From positions 1 through 64,000 of the forward strand of contig WNNJ02003115.1 in the NCBI GenBank assembly GCA_012934845.2: a DNA stretch of 64,000 nt, in the 5' to 3' direction. How positions within the stretch are numbered: the stretch's first letter is position 1; each line of letters begins with the position of its first letter. Origin of the DNA: Pomphorhynchus laevis (lineage: Eukaryota > Acanthocephala > Palaeacanthocephala > Echinorhynchida > Pomphorhynchidae). The notes under the pieces are model-generated. The model had not been told where the DNA came from and made no database searches. It worked only from the letters and a program-made list of their open reading frames with translations. Positions 47,721 to 59,785 of this stretch are shown here, one piece after another. The translations under genes were made by a program, and so were the position numbers.

Positions 47721-48400
47721 CCCATCGTAACCGCTGTAGAATGTTTTCTCTCCAGCCTCAAGAAATCTGCTTTAGTAAGAAAGTGCTATTTAAACATCGA
47801 GACGATTTTTTTGTTAAATTTAATAATTGTTAATCGCTTAAAAATTAAACCGATAAAATTAATATTTCCAAAACTATTATTTGCTAATAATATTTTATAT
47901 AATATTTTTATTAAATATTAAATAGATTCAATTATCTATAATTACACATGACGATATTATTACGAATGTGTATTGTACATAGAATAGTTATAATAAAGAA
48001 TCGAAAATTTAAAATATAAATATTAGATAATTATATTAAATAATTATTTTTCAAAACAAAAATAATGTTTAAATATACTAGTTCATAAAGTTCATATATA
48101 ATTTATAATTATATAATAAATATAGAATATTAAGTTTAATTAATGAATTATTAATTAATAATTGAGATTAATAATTAAAAATAAGTAAAACAACAATTTT
48201 AATAGTTTCCGTTTTATCAAATTTTGACATCATCTTTTCACAGAATAACGTCAAATCAGCAATCATTAGGATTATGTTTCTTCAAAATTTGGAGTATATC
48301 CTAATGATATACTCCAAAGAAGACCACAGAAAATATTTGCTTTTAAAGGATTTACTTCTTTTAAAAAAGTTAGCGTACAAATTGATATAGCAAATTAGAT
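47721..48400. other. Presumed intron, AT-rich
   Basis: No gene. A short inverted repeat GAGTATATCCTAATGATATACTC-like lies at 48290-48320. Confidence 0.4.
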
Positions 48401-48403
48401 CAA

Positions 48404-50850
48404 ATCAGATCAGCTGACTGAGTATACGTATTTTATATTATTTATAAAAAGAAAATGTTAAATAAAATTTAAATAATAAATAATAATAAATAATTGTTAA
48501 AAAAGTAATTTCACGTTTAAAAACTATTTCTAGTAGTAGAATAATTTGTCTCGTAAAAACACTTATAAATTAAAAATAATGTTAAATAAAATTCAAATAA
48601 TAAATAATTCTTAAAAAAGTAATTTCACGTTTAAAAACTATTTCTAGTAGTAGAATAATTTGTCTCGTAAAAACACTTATAAATTAAAAATAATGTTAAA
48701 TAAAATTCAAATAATAAATAATTGTTAAAAAAGTAATTTCACGTTTAAAAACTATTTTTAGTAGTAGAATAATTTGTCCCGTAAAAGCACTTATAAATTA
48801 AAAATAATGTTAAATAAAATTCAAATAATAAATAATTGTTAAAAAAGTAATTTCACGTTTAAAAACTATTTTTAGTAGTAGAATAATTTGTCTCGTAAAA
48901 ACACTTATAAATTAAAAATAATGTTAAATAAAATTCAAATAATAAATAATTGTTAAAAAAGTAATTTCACGTTTAAAAACTATTTCTAGTAGTAGAATAA
49001 TTTGTCTCGTAAAAACACTTATAAATTAAAAATAATGTTAAATAAAATTCAAATAATAAATAATTGTTAAAAAAGTAATTTCACGTTTAAAAACTATTTT
49101 TAGTAGTAGAATAATTTGTCCCGTAAAAGCACTTATAAATTAAAAATAATGTTAAATAAAATTCAAATAATAAATAATTGTTAAAAAAGTAATTTCACGT
49201 TTAAAAACTATTTTTAGTAGTAGAATAATTTGTCTCGTAAAAACACTTATAAATTAAAAATAATGTTAAATAAAATTCAAATAATAAATAATTCTTAAAA
49301 AAGTAATTTCACGTTTAAAAACTATTTCTAGTAGTAGAATAATTTGTCTCGTAAAAACACTTATAAATTAAAAATAATGTTAAATAAAATTCAAATAATA
49401 AATAATTGTTAAAAAAGTAATTTCACGTTTAAAAACTATTTTTAGTAGTAGAATAATTTGTCTCGTAAAAACACTTATAAATTAAAAATAATGTTAAATA
49501 AAATTCAAATAATAAATAATTGTTAAAAAAGTAATTTCACGTTTAAAAACTATTTTTAGTAGTAGAATAATTTGTCTCGTAAAAGCACTTATAAATTAAA
49601 AATAATGTTAAATAAAATTCAAATAATAAATAATTCTTAAAAAAGTAATTTCACGTTTAAAAACTATTTCTAGTAGTAGAATAATTTGTCTCGTAAAAAC
49701 ACTTATAAATTAAAAATAATGTTAAATAAAATTCAAATAATAAATAATTCTTAAAAAAGTAATTTCACGTTTAAAAACTATTTTTAGTAGTAGAATAATT
49801 TGTCTCGTAAAAACACTTATAAATTAAAAATAATGTTAAATAAAATTCAAATAATAAATAATTGTTAAAAAAGTAATTTCACGTTTAAAAACTATTTTTA
49901 GTAGTAGAATAATTTGTCCCGTAAAAGCACTTATAAATTAAAAATAATGTTAAATAAAATTCAAATAATAAATAATTGTTAAAAAAGTAATTTCACGTTT
50001 AAAAACTATTTTTAGTAGTAGAATAATTTGTCCCGTAAAAGCACTTATAAATTAAAAATAATGTTAAATAAAATTCAAATAATAAATAATTCTTAAAAAA
50101 GTAATTTCACGTTTAAAAACTATTTCTAGTAGTAGAATAATTTGTCTCGTAAAAACACTTATAAATTAAAAATAATGTTAAATAAAATTCAAATAATAAA
50201 TAATTCTTAAAAAAGTAATTTCACGTTTAAAAACTATTTCTAGTAGTAGAATAATTTGTCTCGTAAAAACACTTATAAATTAAAAATAATGTTAAATAAA
50301 ATTCAAATAATAAATAATTCTTAAAAAAGTAATTTCACGTTTAAAAACTATTTTTAGTAGTAGAATAATTTGTCTCGTAAAAACACTTATAAATTAAAAA
50401 TAATGTTAAATAAAATTCAAATAATAAATAATTGTTAAAAAAGTAATTTCACGTTTAAAAACTATTTTTAGTAGTAGAATAATTTGTCCCGTAAAAGCAC
50501 TTATAAATTAAAAATAATGTTAAATAAAATTCAAATAATAAATAATTGTTAAAAAAGTAATTTCACGTTTAAAAACTATTTTTAGTAGTAGAATAATTTG
50601 TCCCGTAAAAACACTTATAAATTAAAAATAATGTTAAATAAAATTCAAATAATAAATAATTGTTAAAAAAGAAATTTCACGTTTAAAAACTATTTTTAGT
50701 AGTAGAATAATTTGTCCCGTAAAAACACTTATAAATTAAAAATAATGTTAAATAAAATTCAAATAATAAATAATTATTAAAAGAGTAATTTCACGTTTGA
50801 AAACTATTTTTTGTAGTAAAATAATTTGTCCCGTAAAAAAAACACATATT
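48404..50850 (+). repeat. 114-bp minisatellite, ~21 copies, seeded at an RT-element end
   Basis: Begins with the RT-element end motif (CAGCTGACTGAGTATACG at ~48410) and its AT-rich continuation. A 114-bp unit (AGTAATTTCACGTTTAAAAA, then CTATTTTTAGTAGTAGAATA, TTTGTCTCGTAAAAACACTT) then repeats about 21 times: the TCACGTTTAA block is at 48511, 48625, 48739 and so on to 50791. Units differ at a few sites (TTTTTAG/TTTCTAG, GTCTCG/GTCCCG, TTGTTA/TTCTTA) in a mosaic, as expected from unequal exchange. Confidence 0.95.
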
Positions 50851-50966
50851 TTTAAATAAATATTCATTGATAGACTTCATATCCTAACATTTGTAATTGT
50901 TACAATTTAAAGAACTAATTAAAAATATAAAATAAAACTTTCCTTATTATATTCTTTCTGATTTAG

Positions 50967-51049
50967 TTTACGATGGAAAAATGAACATTATTTTTTTTAA
51001 TGATAGTCAGAAAGAAGCGAATTTATCTTTAGAAAATATACAAGCTCAG
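50967..51049 (+). CDS. Module gene: candidate a-type exon
   Basis: After acceptor TGATTTAG, phase 1 start, reads YDGKMNIIFFNDSQKEANLS and LENIQAQ, ending CAG|GTAAAT. The F-F-N-x-S pattern and the QAQ end resemble the last module's exon a (VTVLNGTTSQ, LQA). It ends in phase 0, unlike the others. A b-like reading downstream (LDACNLT near 51130) has a stop, so this module is probably decayed. Confidence 0.35.
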
Positions 51050-51179
51050 GTAAATTGAGTAACTAATTAAGTTAAAATAATTCAATTTTGGCAAAATTTA
51101 AAAGATTCTAATCGTTTTCAAATTGCAGCAAATTTGGATGCTTGTAATTTAACTTAGCTCAGTATTGAAATTTAGTGTC

Positions 51180-52150
51180 GTAACACTTTTGTAGATATGA
51201 AAATCGTGATTCTTGTGTAAAAATATACCTTGTAACGATCGCCTCTAAACTGTGCTTATTTTATAAATATTATAAATTTATGAAAATATCTGATTATAAA
51301 GCTCCGATGGAGGTTTTAGAAATTATCCCATAAACTGTCACTGAAGCTTACTAAAGAGTGCACTATAAAACACAAACATCGTTAAGCATGCTGTCAAAAC
51401 CCAAATAAAAAATTAAATCGATATTAAATTAGTTCACAAATTAAATCGATATGAGTCTATTTAATTCCAAAATCTCCAAAAAGATTATCCGGGTTGCACC
51501 CTGAGTTCATCTCTTGCGTACTACAAGCCTAAAATTTCCTTGAGTGCCCGGCTTGGAATTTCTTGAAATTATAGGAAATGCCCTCAAATCAGAACAATAA
51601 TCTGTAGTGTTACTGTAGTGTTGCCACATCTTGTCGAGACGCAGTTGTTAGTTGATTAAGTTTAACAAATATTAACTTGTTCACACATCGTCTTTGATGC
51701 TCCTGGCGAATTATAAGCTTGTTTAGTCAACGTGACAAACAACATGAACCCCTTGCGAAATTTGAGAGCGCGTTCGTACATCGAGGGAATTAGATACAAT
51801 GGGTATCTGATGGATGCAAATAGCCAAAGTCACTAGTGTTCAACCTATAAAGCGTACAATTGGCTCAACGCTTGTACAGAACAAACTAAAAAATCTGAAA
51901 CAAATTCTTTAAGCAACCCATATTGTTGTAGATCATCTAAACTACAAAATTTAACTAATTTAACATTTTTATCTTTTTTATAATTTTAAATTAATAAATA
52001 TAAAAAATTAAGTTTTTGATATAATTTTTCGAATTAATTTAATCTTAAATTTCATATTGTCATAATCGAATAATTTAATCCATGTTCGGGTAAGTTCTGG
52101 TTTAATTTTAAGATATGCGTAGCGGTAAATTTTCACAAAAAGGATTTAAA
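51180..52150. other. Presumed intron, no gene recognised
   Basis: More mixed base composition at 51470-51850 with no domain I can name. Confidence 0.35.
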
Positions 52151-52155
52151 TTCAG

Positions 52156-52524
52156 CCTTTTCAGTGACGGTCCTTAATGGAACTACATCACAATCAACAC
52201 TTCAAGCCCAGTAAGCCTACTAGCACATTATCGTTTAAATAATTTAAATTTAGAGAATTGAATGTGCTGTTTTATTACTCTTCTGAAGGTTGCCGTGATC
52301 TATCCGTTTGCATACAAAATAGAGTAGAAAGTCTAGATCGCTTATTGTCTGAATCCGTTTTAGATTTTGGCAAAAACGAAAATTTAGAAATCTTAGCAAA
52401 AGCTCGCTACAACATATCATTCAATACAGGTAACTGTGAATATGTGTAAATTCAATAATAAAGAAACTTAACTTTAGGAAGAGTGGCACGTGATGACTTT
52501 AATGACACATGCTCATTATTGTAG
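52156..52524 (+). CDS. Module gene: last module and C-terminus
   Basis: Exon a 52156-52210 (phase 1 to 2) reads FSVTVLNGTTSQSTLQA, with donor CCCA|GTAAGC. A 43-bp intron follows. Exon b 52254-52429 (phase 2 to 1, 176 nt) reads ELNVLFYYSSEGCRDLSVC, then IQNRVESLDRLL, so C-x5-C-x3-R. A 48-bp intron (GTAACT...TTTAG) follows. Terminal exon 52478-52524 reads RVARDDFNDTCSLL and stop. The terminal exon keeps the single-Cys motif of exon c (CSLL versus CSNL). All three join in frame with normal AG/GT borders; this is the best-supported part of the gene. There is no C-terminal membrane helix, so anchoring would depend on the N-terminal segment. Confidence 0.7.
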
Positions 52525-52944
52525 AAATCATATAAAACAATAGATGCTTTACAGAATAATTACTAGCAAAATATCCAAACGATTAATATGGTGCAACATT
52601 TATTTAATAAACTTATATTTTCACCAGATTCAGCATCAATTTATCTAGTGAGATTTAAATATATAAAAATATATAAGAAAATAATAAATATAAGAAACTT
52701 GCAATCAATTTTAGCAGAATTCACAAACAAGTTATGCTGTTACGTACATTTATAAGCAAAATTTAATAAACCAAAGTTGAGGGGACCAAGTTAAGAGGCC
52801 CACATTTAGAGGCCACAGTTTAGAAACAAAAGCTTAAAGACAACAGTTTAAAGGCCCAAGTTTAGAGGCCCAAAAATAGAAAAATTTTGTACTATTTTAA
52901 ATAAACAAAATGTAAATAATAAGATCGGATATATCAAATATATC
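52525..52944. other. 3' flank with degenerate 12-14-bp repeat
   Basis: At 52785-52880 about seven loose copies of AGTTTAGAGGCCCA. Otherwise AT-rich. Confidence 0.7.
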
Positions 52945-53756
52945 CCTAAAACACAGTAGAACTACCATCAGTCGTTTAGGCTGCCTTGTGATATATTTAA
53001 AAGGCATCTTTGAGAATTTGCTAACGTGGTAGCATGGTCCTAGCATCTTTAAACTAACCATGTGCTTTCCGGATCATCCTTACTTTATTCGGCAGGAATT
53101 TTACTTGTTGTCGTTGCTGGCTTTCTCACAGGATTCTTTGGAGGATACATTATTATAATTTTATATCAGATAGTGGTTAATTGTCTGATTTTTTGGCAAC
53201 ATCTGGTTTTTTTTTCATTTTCTGGCAACATATCAGTTTTTGGCAACATTTACAACTATGAAATTGAAGCTTATTAGCTCACGGAGCACAGTCTATCTGA
53301 TATAAAATTATAATAATGTATCGTCCAAAGGATCATATGATAAAGTAAGCAACGACAGCAAGTAAAATTCCTGCCAAATAAAATTAGGATGATCCGGAAC
53401 GCACATGGTTAGTTTAAAGAGACTAGGCCCATGCTACCACGTTAGCAAATTCTCGGAGATGCCTTTTAAATATATCACAAGGCAGCCGAAACGACTGATG
53501 GTAGTTCACCCTACTGATGAGTGCTGCCGGCTACAATCAGCTCGTCTAGGAGTGATAAGGAAGTCTGCTCTGCATGCCATCGAACTCCGGTTTTGGCAAC
53601 ATCTACAATTATGAAACTGAAGAATATTAACTTCCTTATTATGATAAGGAAGTCTGCTCTGCATGTAATCGAACTCCGGCTTTTGGCGACATCTACAATT
53701 ATGAAACTGAAGATTATTAGCTCTCGGAGCACAGTTAAACACTACCTGATATAAAA
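52945..53756. mobile_element. Foldback related to the 380-bp satellite
   Basis: Left arm ~52955-53170 and right arm ~53285-53515 are inverted copies (>200 bp, few differences). The right arm and its continuation to ~53560 align with the satellite unit over about 270 bp: shared blocks include AGGATGATCCG (satellite AGGATGGTCCG), TTAGCAAATTCTCGGAGATG (satellite TAAGCAAAGTGTCGGAAACG) and GCCGAAACGAC. After it lies an 89-bp direct duplication (GATAAGGAAGTCTGCTCTGC at 53554 and 53643). The hydrophobic open frame at 53062 lies in the left arm and is not a gene. CTGATATAAAAT at ~53290 and 53745 recurs in the 26-kb foldback. Confidence 0.85.
53481..53555 (+). ncRNA. Hammerhead ribozyme strands, diverged copy with paired changes
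   Basis: Same A-B-C arrangement as in the satellite. A: GGCAGCC, GAA, ACGACUGAU (53481-53499). B: UCACCCUA, CUGAUGA, GUGCUGCC (53506-53528). C: AUCAGCUCGUC, then UAGGAGUGA (53536-53555). Helix II has A-U changed to G-C. Helix I has A-U changed to G-C. Helix III is longer (ACGACUGAU with AUCAGCUCGU, one bulged C) and can extend through GUAG/CUAC. The full CUGAUGA, GAA and GUC core is kept; the predicted cut follows 53546. With so long a helix III, segment B lies in its loop, so helices I and II probably form with another RNA molecule or repeat. Confidence 0.6.
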
Positions 53757-54050
53757 TCAACAGAATATAAAAGATAAATTTAAAGCCCTAAGTGGGAAAC
53801 TTCTGTATATAAAAATAAAATCAGAAATAAAATCGTAAAACAAATAAATCAACAAAATGTTATTAAAAATAAGTTGAAACTATTAAACGAAAATTGTTTA
53901 TGGATAATAAATAATATCTAGAAGATTGATTATTTTTAAACCTATTCAAAATAATTTAAATAATTTAATAAATACATATTATTATCTAGGTTACCATAAA
54001 AAAGACAAACATTAAATCGTAAAAATATTAAAAATAAATTTAACCTATAT
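53757..54050 (+). mobile_element. RT-element 3' coding tail, two partial copies
   Basis: 53760-53935 and 53945-54050 both resemble the element's C-terminal tail (AAATAAATCAACAAAATGTT, GGATAATAAATAATATCTAG). The second is interrupted by LINE B at ~54050 and seems to resume at ~59786. Confidence 0.65.
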
Positions 54051-55852
54051 TAATTATCTAAATCCAACCTATCTTTATTCTCCTTCTCCATCCCACGTAT
54101 CACTTTCCAATAATCTACATCCTTCCTTCAAAATCATTTCCATTAACATATCCGATCAACTGATTCAACAATCCACTATTGTCACACATGCCCCAACCTA
54201 TCTTAATTCTCCTTACTCTACCTCACACGTATAACTTCCAAATAATTTACATCCTTCTTTCAAAATCATCTCCAGTCACATCTCTGATAAACCAATTCAA
54301 CACACAACTCCTGTCACACTTGATCCAACCAATCTTAATTATCTATCAAGCATCCCTGTCATTTCCACTTCTATCTGCTCATCTGCCTCGACTCATACCA
54401 GCTCTGTCCGTCCACCAATTCCACGAAATCGTTTTCCTTCGCGTAATCGATGTATTATCATATCAAACTTAAAGCTTTCCGAATCTACTTCTTCACAATC
54501 TCGCCTCGATGATGATGTATCTGCTTTCAGCTCTATCCTAGTAACCATTCTTTCTGATGATAACCCATACCTCTTCAATAATATCGCTCCTGTATCTTTT
54601 ATTCGTTTAAACAAATCCACTAAATCCAATCATCTCAGTCCTCCACTCCTAAAAATCGTTTTCCGACATAGTTCACATGCATCCTTGGTACTTTCCCAAC
54701 GTTTTAAACTTCTTACCACTTCGTCTACTTGTCGTATCTTTCCTGACCGCTCCCCTTCTGATATTGCCCAGCTCAATTTAGCTCGCATTGAGAAACATCA
54801 ACGTGAAACAAACGGCAAGTCATCCTTATCAGATTATCAACTCCTTTCTCTCTGGAACTTGTAATTGTATACCGTCCAAGCTCAGCTGCCCCCTCGCGTA
54901 TGTTCTTTAACGACCTTGCAAATCTTCTTTATCACTGTTCATTGTCTTATACTCCATCATTTGTTCTCGGTGACTATAACATTCGTCTTTATCGCTCGGC
55001 TGACTCTGACTCTATCACTCTAACCAACCTTTTTTCAGATTTTGAATATAAATTACTTTCAACAAGCCCAACTCATATTCGCGGAGGTGCTCTCGACATC
55101 ATTGCTGTTACCAACTCCTTCAATGCATATACCTCATTGTCAATTACTGATCCAGGATTATCCGGTCATTTCCTTGTCACTCGTAATCTTACTCGTCCCT
55201 ATCCTCCTTTTCCGCCTTTAACATTAGCTACTCCAAGTCGACCCTGGAAACTTCTCGATATCTCTATTCTCAGTGCAGCCATACTCAATTCTTCACTCTT
55301 TTCACTTCCACTTAACTATCGTTCTCCCAATGATCTCTGCATTCTTTTTGATTCTGAACTTATGTCTATCATCAATAACCTTCTGCCTAGTCGACTCCGA
55401 AGTTCTCAGCGCTTACGCCATGCTCAATGGTTCGATTCTGACTGTAGTATTTCCAAGTGTCGACTCCGTCACTCTTTTCGTGTGTATAATCGTTTTCTTA
55501 AACTTTCTCCCAACTCACTCCCTATAAATCTCCGTGATTCCTACTTTTCTCTACGCCGTTCACATTTCATTCTTATGCGAACTAAACGTACTCTCTTTTG
55601 GAGAAATCAACTCGAGTTTCTTCGAACTCAATCTAATTGGAAAATCTTAAACTCAATTCTTTCACGATCATCTACACCTTGTAATATAAATACTAATGAA
55701 TTTTCTTCTTATCTACAAACTAAGCTATCGAATTTACTTTCCCTACTACCAATAGCCCCCTTGTACCCTCTCTTCTCTTTAAATACTTCCCTCCCAGAGC
55801 TATTCCACCTTCTTCCCGTTGCGTCTGATTAAGTTTCTTCGGTTCTGCTGCC
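54051..55852 (+). mobile_element. LINE B copy, internally deleted
   Basis: Plus strand. Starts inside ORF1 (duplicated Ser/Pro region at 54080-54330), keeps the RRM-like end (RCIIISNLK region at ~54450), then jumps at ~54835 into the endonuclease. The frame 54900-55832 reads SFVLGDYNIRL, GGALDIIAVTNSF and the endonuclease-RT linker. It ends at 55852, where the reversed copy begins. RT is missing. Part of the endonuclease start is deleted. Confidence 0.85.
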
Positions 55853-58800
55853 ATTAAAAAAAGATTTATTTTAACGTGGCAAATGCGTGCCAGCGCACGC
55901 TTACATGACCACAACAAAACAAAAATGTAAATCATGTGTCGAGAAGGTGTGAACGGAGGAGGTGTTTAAATGTGATAAAGGAGGGAGCGCGGCGGACGTC
56001 GAGAGGGAGTTGATTCCAGGCGAGTGAGGCGGCGACGAGGAAGGATCGGAGACCGTAGTTGTTGGAGTAATTGGGAACGTGGAGTAAGAGGGAATTACGG
56101 GAACGCAGCGATAGCGAGGTGGGGCGAGTGTCGTCTAAGAAAGGAAGGTTGATGAACGATGGGGAGCCGACAGCAATGAGACGAAAAGTTACGAAAAGAA
56201 GGCGGAGTTTGATGCGGATGTGGATGGTGGGCCAGGAGAGTCGGGCAAAATATGTGGATGTGTGGTTGAAGCGACGGAGACGAAAGAGCACTCAAACAGC
56301 GGTTTTGATTATTCGTTGTAGGGGTAGAATGATGGATTTTGGAGAATTGGCGAAAAGGCTAAGGCAGTAATCGATTTTAGAGAAAAGAAGCGATGAAAGA
56401 AGAGACATACAAGGACAGAAGTCGATAAGGGGGCGGATACGGCGGATGTCACGGAGAATTAAGTTAGACGAGGGGACCTTGTCACGGACGAAGGGTTTAA
56501 GGTAAAGGTGATCATCGAAATGGAATAAAAAAGTGCGATTGAGGACTATGGGGATGATCGATGAGGCAAAAGATACAGTGGGAGGAGATATGTTTGGTTT
56601 ACGGGGAAGGATCCACATTATTTTGGACTTGTCGGGGTTTAGAACGAGATGGAGATAGAATAGACGTTTGTAGATAGAAGAAAGACAGTTCGAGGCAGAA
56701 ATGCTGATATCGTGTATGCAATGTGCGGGCGCATGATCATAGATGAGGATGTCATCGGCGTATTGCATGACGTTAAAGGAGTAAGGTTTGATAAACGGAG
56801 AGAGATCGCCAAGCAGAAGAGATAAAAGCAGGGGACTGAACCTTGTGGGACCCCGCAAAAAATTGGGATGGGATGGGACGATAATGATTTAGAATAGATG
56901 CGGAAGGAATGGTCGGATAGATATGAGGCGAATCATGCTACGGAGGAAGAAGAAAAGCCGTAATCATAACGAAGGCAAGAAAGGAGGACGGAGTGGTAAA
57001 CAATTTCGAATGCGGAGGAGAGGTCGAGGGAGATGAGAACACTATACAGAGCCTTGTCCCGAGAAATGAATAAGTCGTCGTAATCTTTCATGCAGGCGAT
57101 TTCTGTGGAGTGGTTAGAGCGGAAAGCGGATTGAAAAGGAGGGTACAAATTGGATGATGAGAGATTAGCGTTGATCTGTATTAAGATGAGGCGTTCTAAG
57201 AGCTTAGAAAGAGTAGGGAGTAGTGAAATGGGGCGATAGCTAGAAGGAAGGGAGGGGTCGAGCGATTGTTTCTTAAGGAAGGGGCGAACGATTGCGGATT
57301 TCCAGTGTAAATGGAAGATATTACTACGGATGGACGAGTTAAACAAGGTTGTGAGAAAAGGGGATATCGATGAGCATATGGATTTTAATATGTGAGTAGG
57401 CAGGGGATCGGCAGGTGAAGTTTTGTTGGGCAAGGACATGAGGACAGATGTTACTTCGGTAGGTGTGACAGGAAAAAGATGAAAGAGTTCCGGAAGGATG
57501 GTGCTAGGCTGGGCAGTGGGATAGGATGGAGACCGGGGTGTGAGAGAGAGCAACGTGATACGACGAGAAATGACGAATAATGACGAATTATCATGGAGAA
57601 ATTACGAATAATCATGGGCATTGATGTTGCACGGCGAAGAGGAACGAGCAGGGATTGAGTTAAAAGTATGCCAGAGAGTCTTAGAGTTGAATGAAGTGAT
57701 AATTTTATGCTGCTAAAAGGAGTTGCATTTCGTACGTAGTAGGTTGGGATGAGACCGGCGATGAGCAAGATAGGTATCACGGAAAGACGGAGTGATCGAG
57801 CGGAAATCACGTCTGAGAGAGCGGTGATAGTGTCGAAAAGCATGGCGTAGTCGACGCTTTGTGTGTAGGCATTGGATGTCAAACCATGCGGCACGGTGCA
57901 AGCGACGGTGTGGGTGAGACTTGAAGGGCAAGAAAAGATCGAGAGTGGATGTGAGTTCTGAGTCGAAAATAAATGCGAGATCGTGAGGAGATGAATATGT
58001 TATTATTGGATAGGATAGATACGATTTGAGTAAGGCAGAGCAGAGAAGGGAGAGGTCAAGATTGCTCCAAGGGTGACGTAGGATTGTAGGTTTGTGAGGA
58101 GGGGTGTGGTTGTGAGTGAGATCAAGGTTGACGAGAAAGTGATCGGATATACCAGGATCCGAGATGGACAGTGAGGTGTAGGCAACAAAATGAACGGGGA
58201 CAGCGATGATGTCGAGTGCCCTGCTAACGATATGTGTGGGGGCAGTGGAGATGGGTTTGTAGTTATAGTTAGATAGAATGTTGATGAACTGGATGGATTC
58301 GGTGTAAGAGGAGCGCTCGAGGCGGATGTTGAAGTCGCCAAGAAAGATTGAAGGGATTGAGGACAAGGAACAGTGAGACAGAAGGTCAGCAAGTTCGGTA
58401 AAAAATAAGGAGGTAGGAGTAGATAAACCAGGACGGTATATAATGGCGAGATCTGGAACGGTCGTGTTAGAAGAACGACAAGTGAGCAGTTCAAAAGAGC
58501 AAGGACAGAAAGGGGAAGTGATTTTGCGAATAGACGCGGGGTGACGGGTGAATGCGACAATGCCGCCATGATTAGAGAATTTAGAAAGGGATGAGCTGAG
58601 AAGCGAGCGGATTCGTCTAGTGAGATACCGGCAGAGAACAAACGGCGGATGGAGAGGTCGTCAGAATCGCAGTGCCAGAATTCGGTGAGGCAGAAGATAT
58701 CGATGGATTGCTTGGTGAATAGGTTGATGATGATATCGGATTCATTGGGAATAAATCTAGTGTTAAGGAGGCCGAGGCGGAAACCTTGTTTGTTGGTGAT

Positions 58801-59785
58801 AGGGACTAGTGGAGAAGACAGATAGGGGAGATAGAGAGCCATCGGATTTTGGGCGGGTGTAAACAACTTGAAAATTTCTGTCGATGTTTCGCCGTTCTCC
58901 TCGCGACGGCGTTTTTCGATGCAAGCAGATGAGAGTTGAGTGATTTTGGATGGGGTGCGATCGGGGAAAATGCGAGTGGATGAAGAGGACATGAGTTTGA
59001 ATCGTTGGAGAAGACAGAGGTCGCGTGAGAGCGATGCTTGAAAACAATTTTAAGGAGAGGGGGTTGGTAAGGATTAGATTGGGAAGATTTGTTTAGACGG
59101 ATGAATGTGACAGGAAAGATGTTGTTGGAAAAAAGATGGCTTATCCGCAGGAACAAGAGACGAGAGGATGGATCTGAATGCTGAAACATCGCGGTCGAGA
59201 CGTGCTTGTTGAGATAAAGAGGTGGAAGAAGTTATATTAGTGACGATGACTCAACGATCGCGAGAAGGAAAGCGTTTCTGTAAAGGAGGACGAGTAACGT
59301 AAGTTGGTGAGATCACGATAGGATAGCTGGGAGTTAAGGATATCAAGGGAGTAGGTTTGACATAGGAAGACAAAGAGGATTTGGATAATATAGAGGGTGG
59401 TGAACGATGTGAGGAAAGTTTATGAGTGGAACGATTGTGGAGGTTGGTGGAGGTAATTTTGATTGAGGGATGTAGGTTATTGAGAAACGAGACAGAAGGG
59501 ACAAGACGAGGGTGTCGGGAAGTGAAGACATGGGATTAGAAGTGCATGCGGTGACAGGATCAGTGGGTTGATAAAGGACGTCAGAAAACGACTGGGGTGG
59601 TTTGAGTGGACACGTTGGAGGTTGATATGTTCTTATGGGAGAGGTCGCGTATGAGTTTGGTGGCACAAAATTCACATAGAAAGTCTTCTTTAGACTTACT
59701 GTTGTCGCATGCGATTGTAGTCCAGGCGCTGCAGTCGTGTGTCGAACACTGTACTTGTTGTTGAGCACAGTTGGTGTAGTTAAGA
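55853..59785 (-). mobile_element. LINE B-type copy, almost full length, minus
   Basis: Minus strand. 3' tail at 55855-55910 (reversed TTTGCCACGTTAAAATAAA). RT at 55932-57553 in three frames (SSYRPISLLPTLSKLLERLI, LDLSSAFEIVYHSVLL, NVMQYADDILIYDHA, AASLAWNQLPLD). Endonuclease at 57713-58992 (LLNTRFIPNES, CLTEFWHCDSDDLSI, IFLGDFNIRLE, SDHFLV). ORF1 RRM region at 58763-59189, and the PHD-like finger near 59640-59770 (HDCSAWTTIACDNSKSKEDF, LCEFCATKL). GC content is higher and the sequence differs clearly from the 9871 copy, so it is a separate subfamily. Several frame breaks; the 5' UTR is missing. Confidence 0.85.

Noticed and set aside
53062-53277. Hydrophobic open frame resembling a membrane helix, possible last exon of the module gene
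   Set aside because: It lies in the left arm of a foldback whose inverted copy occurs 200 bp away, and the module gene already has a stop at 52522.
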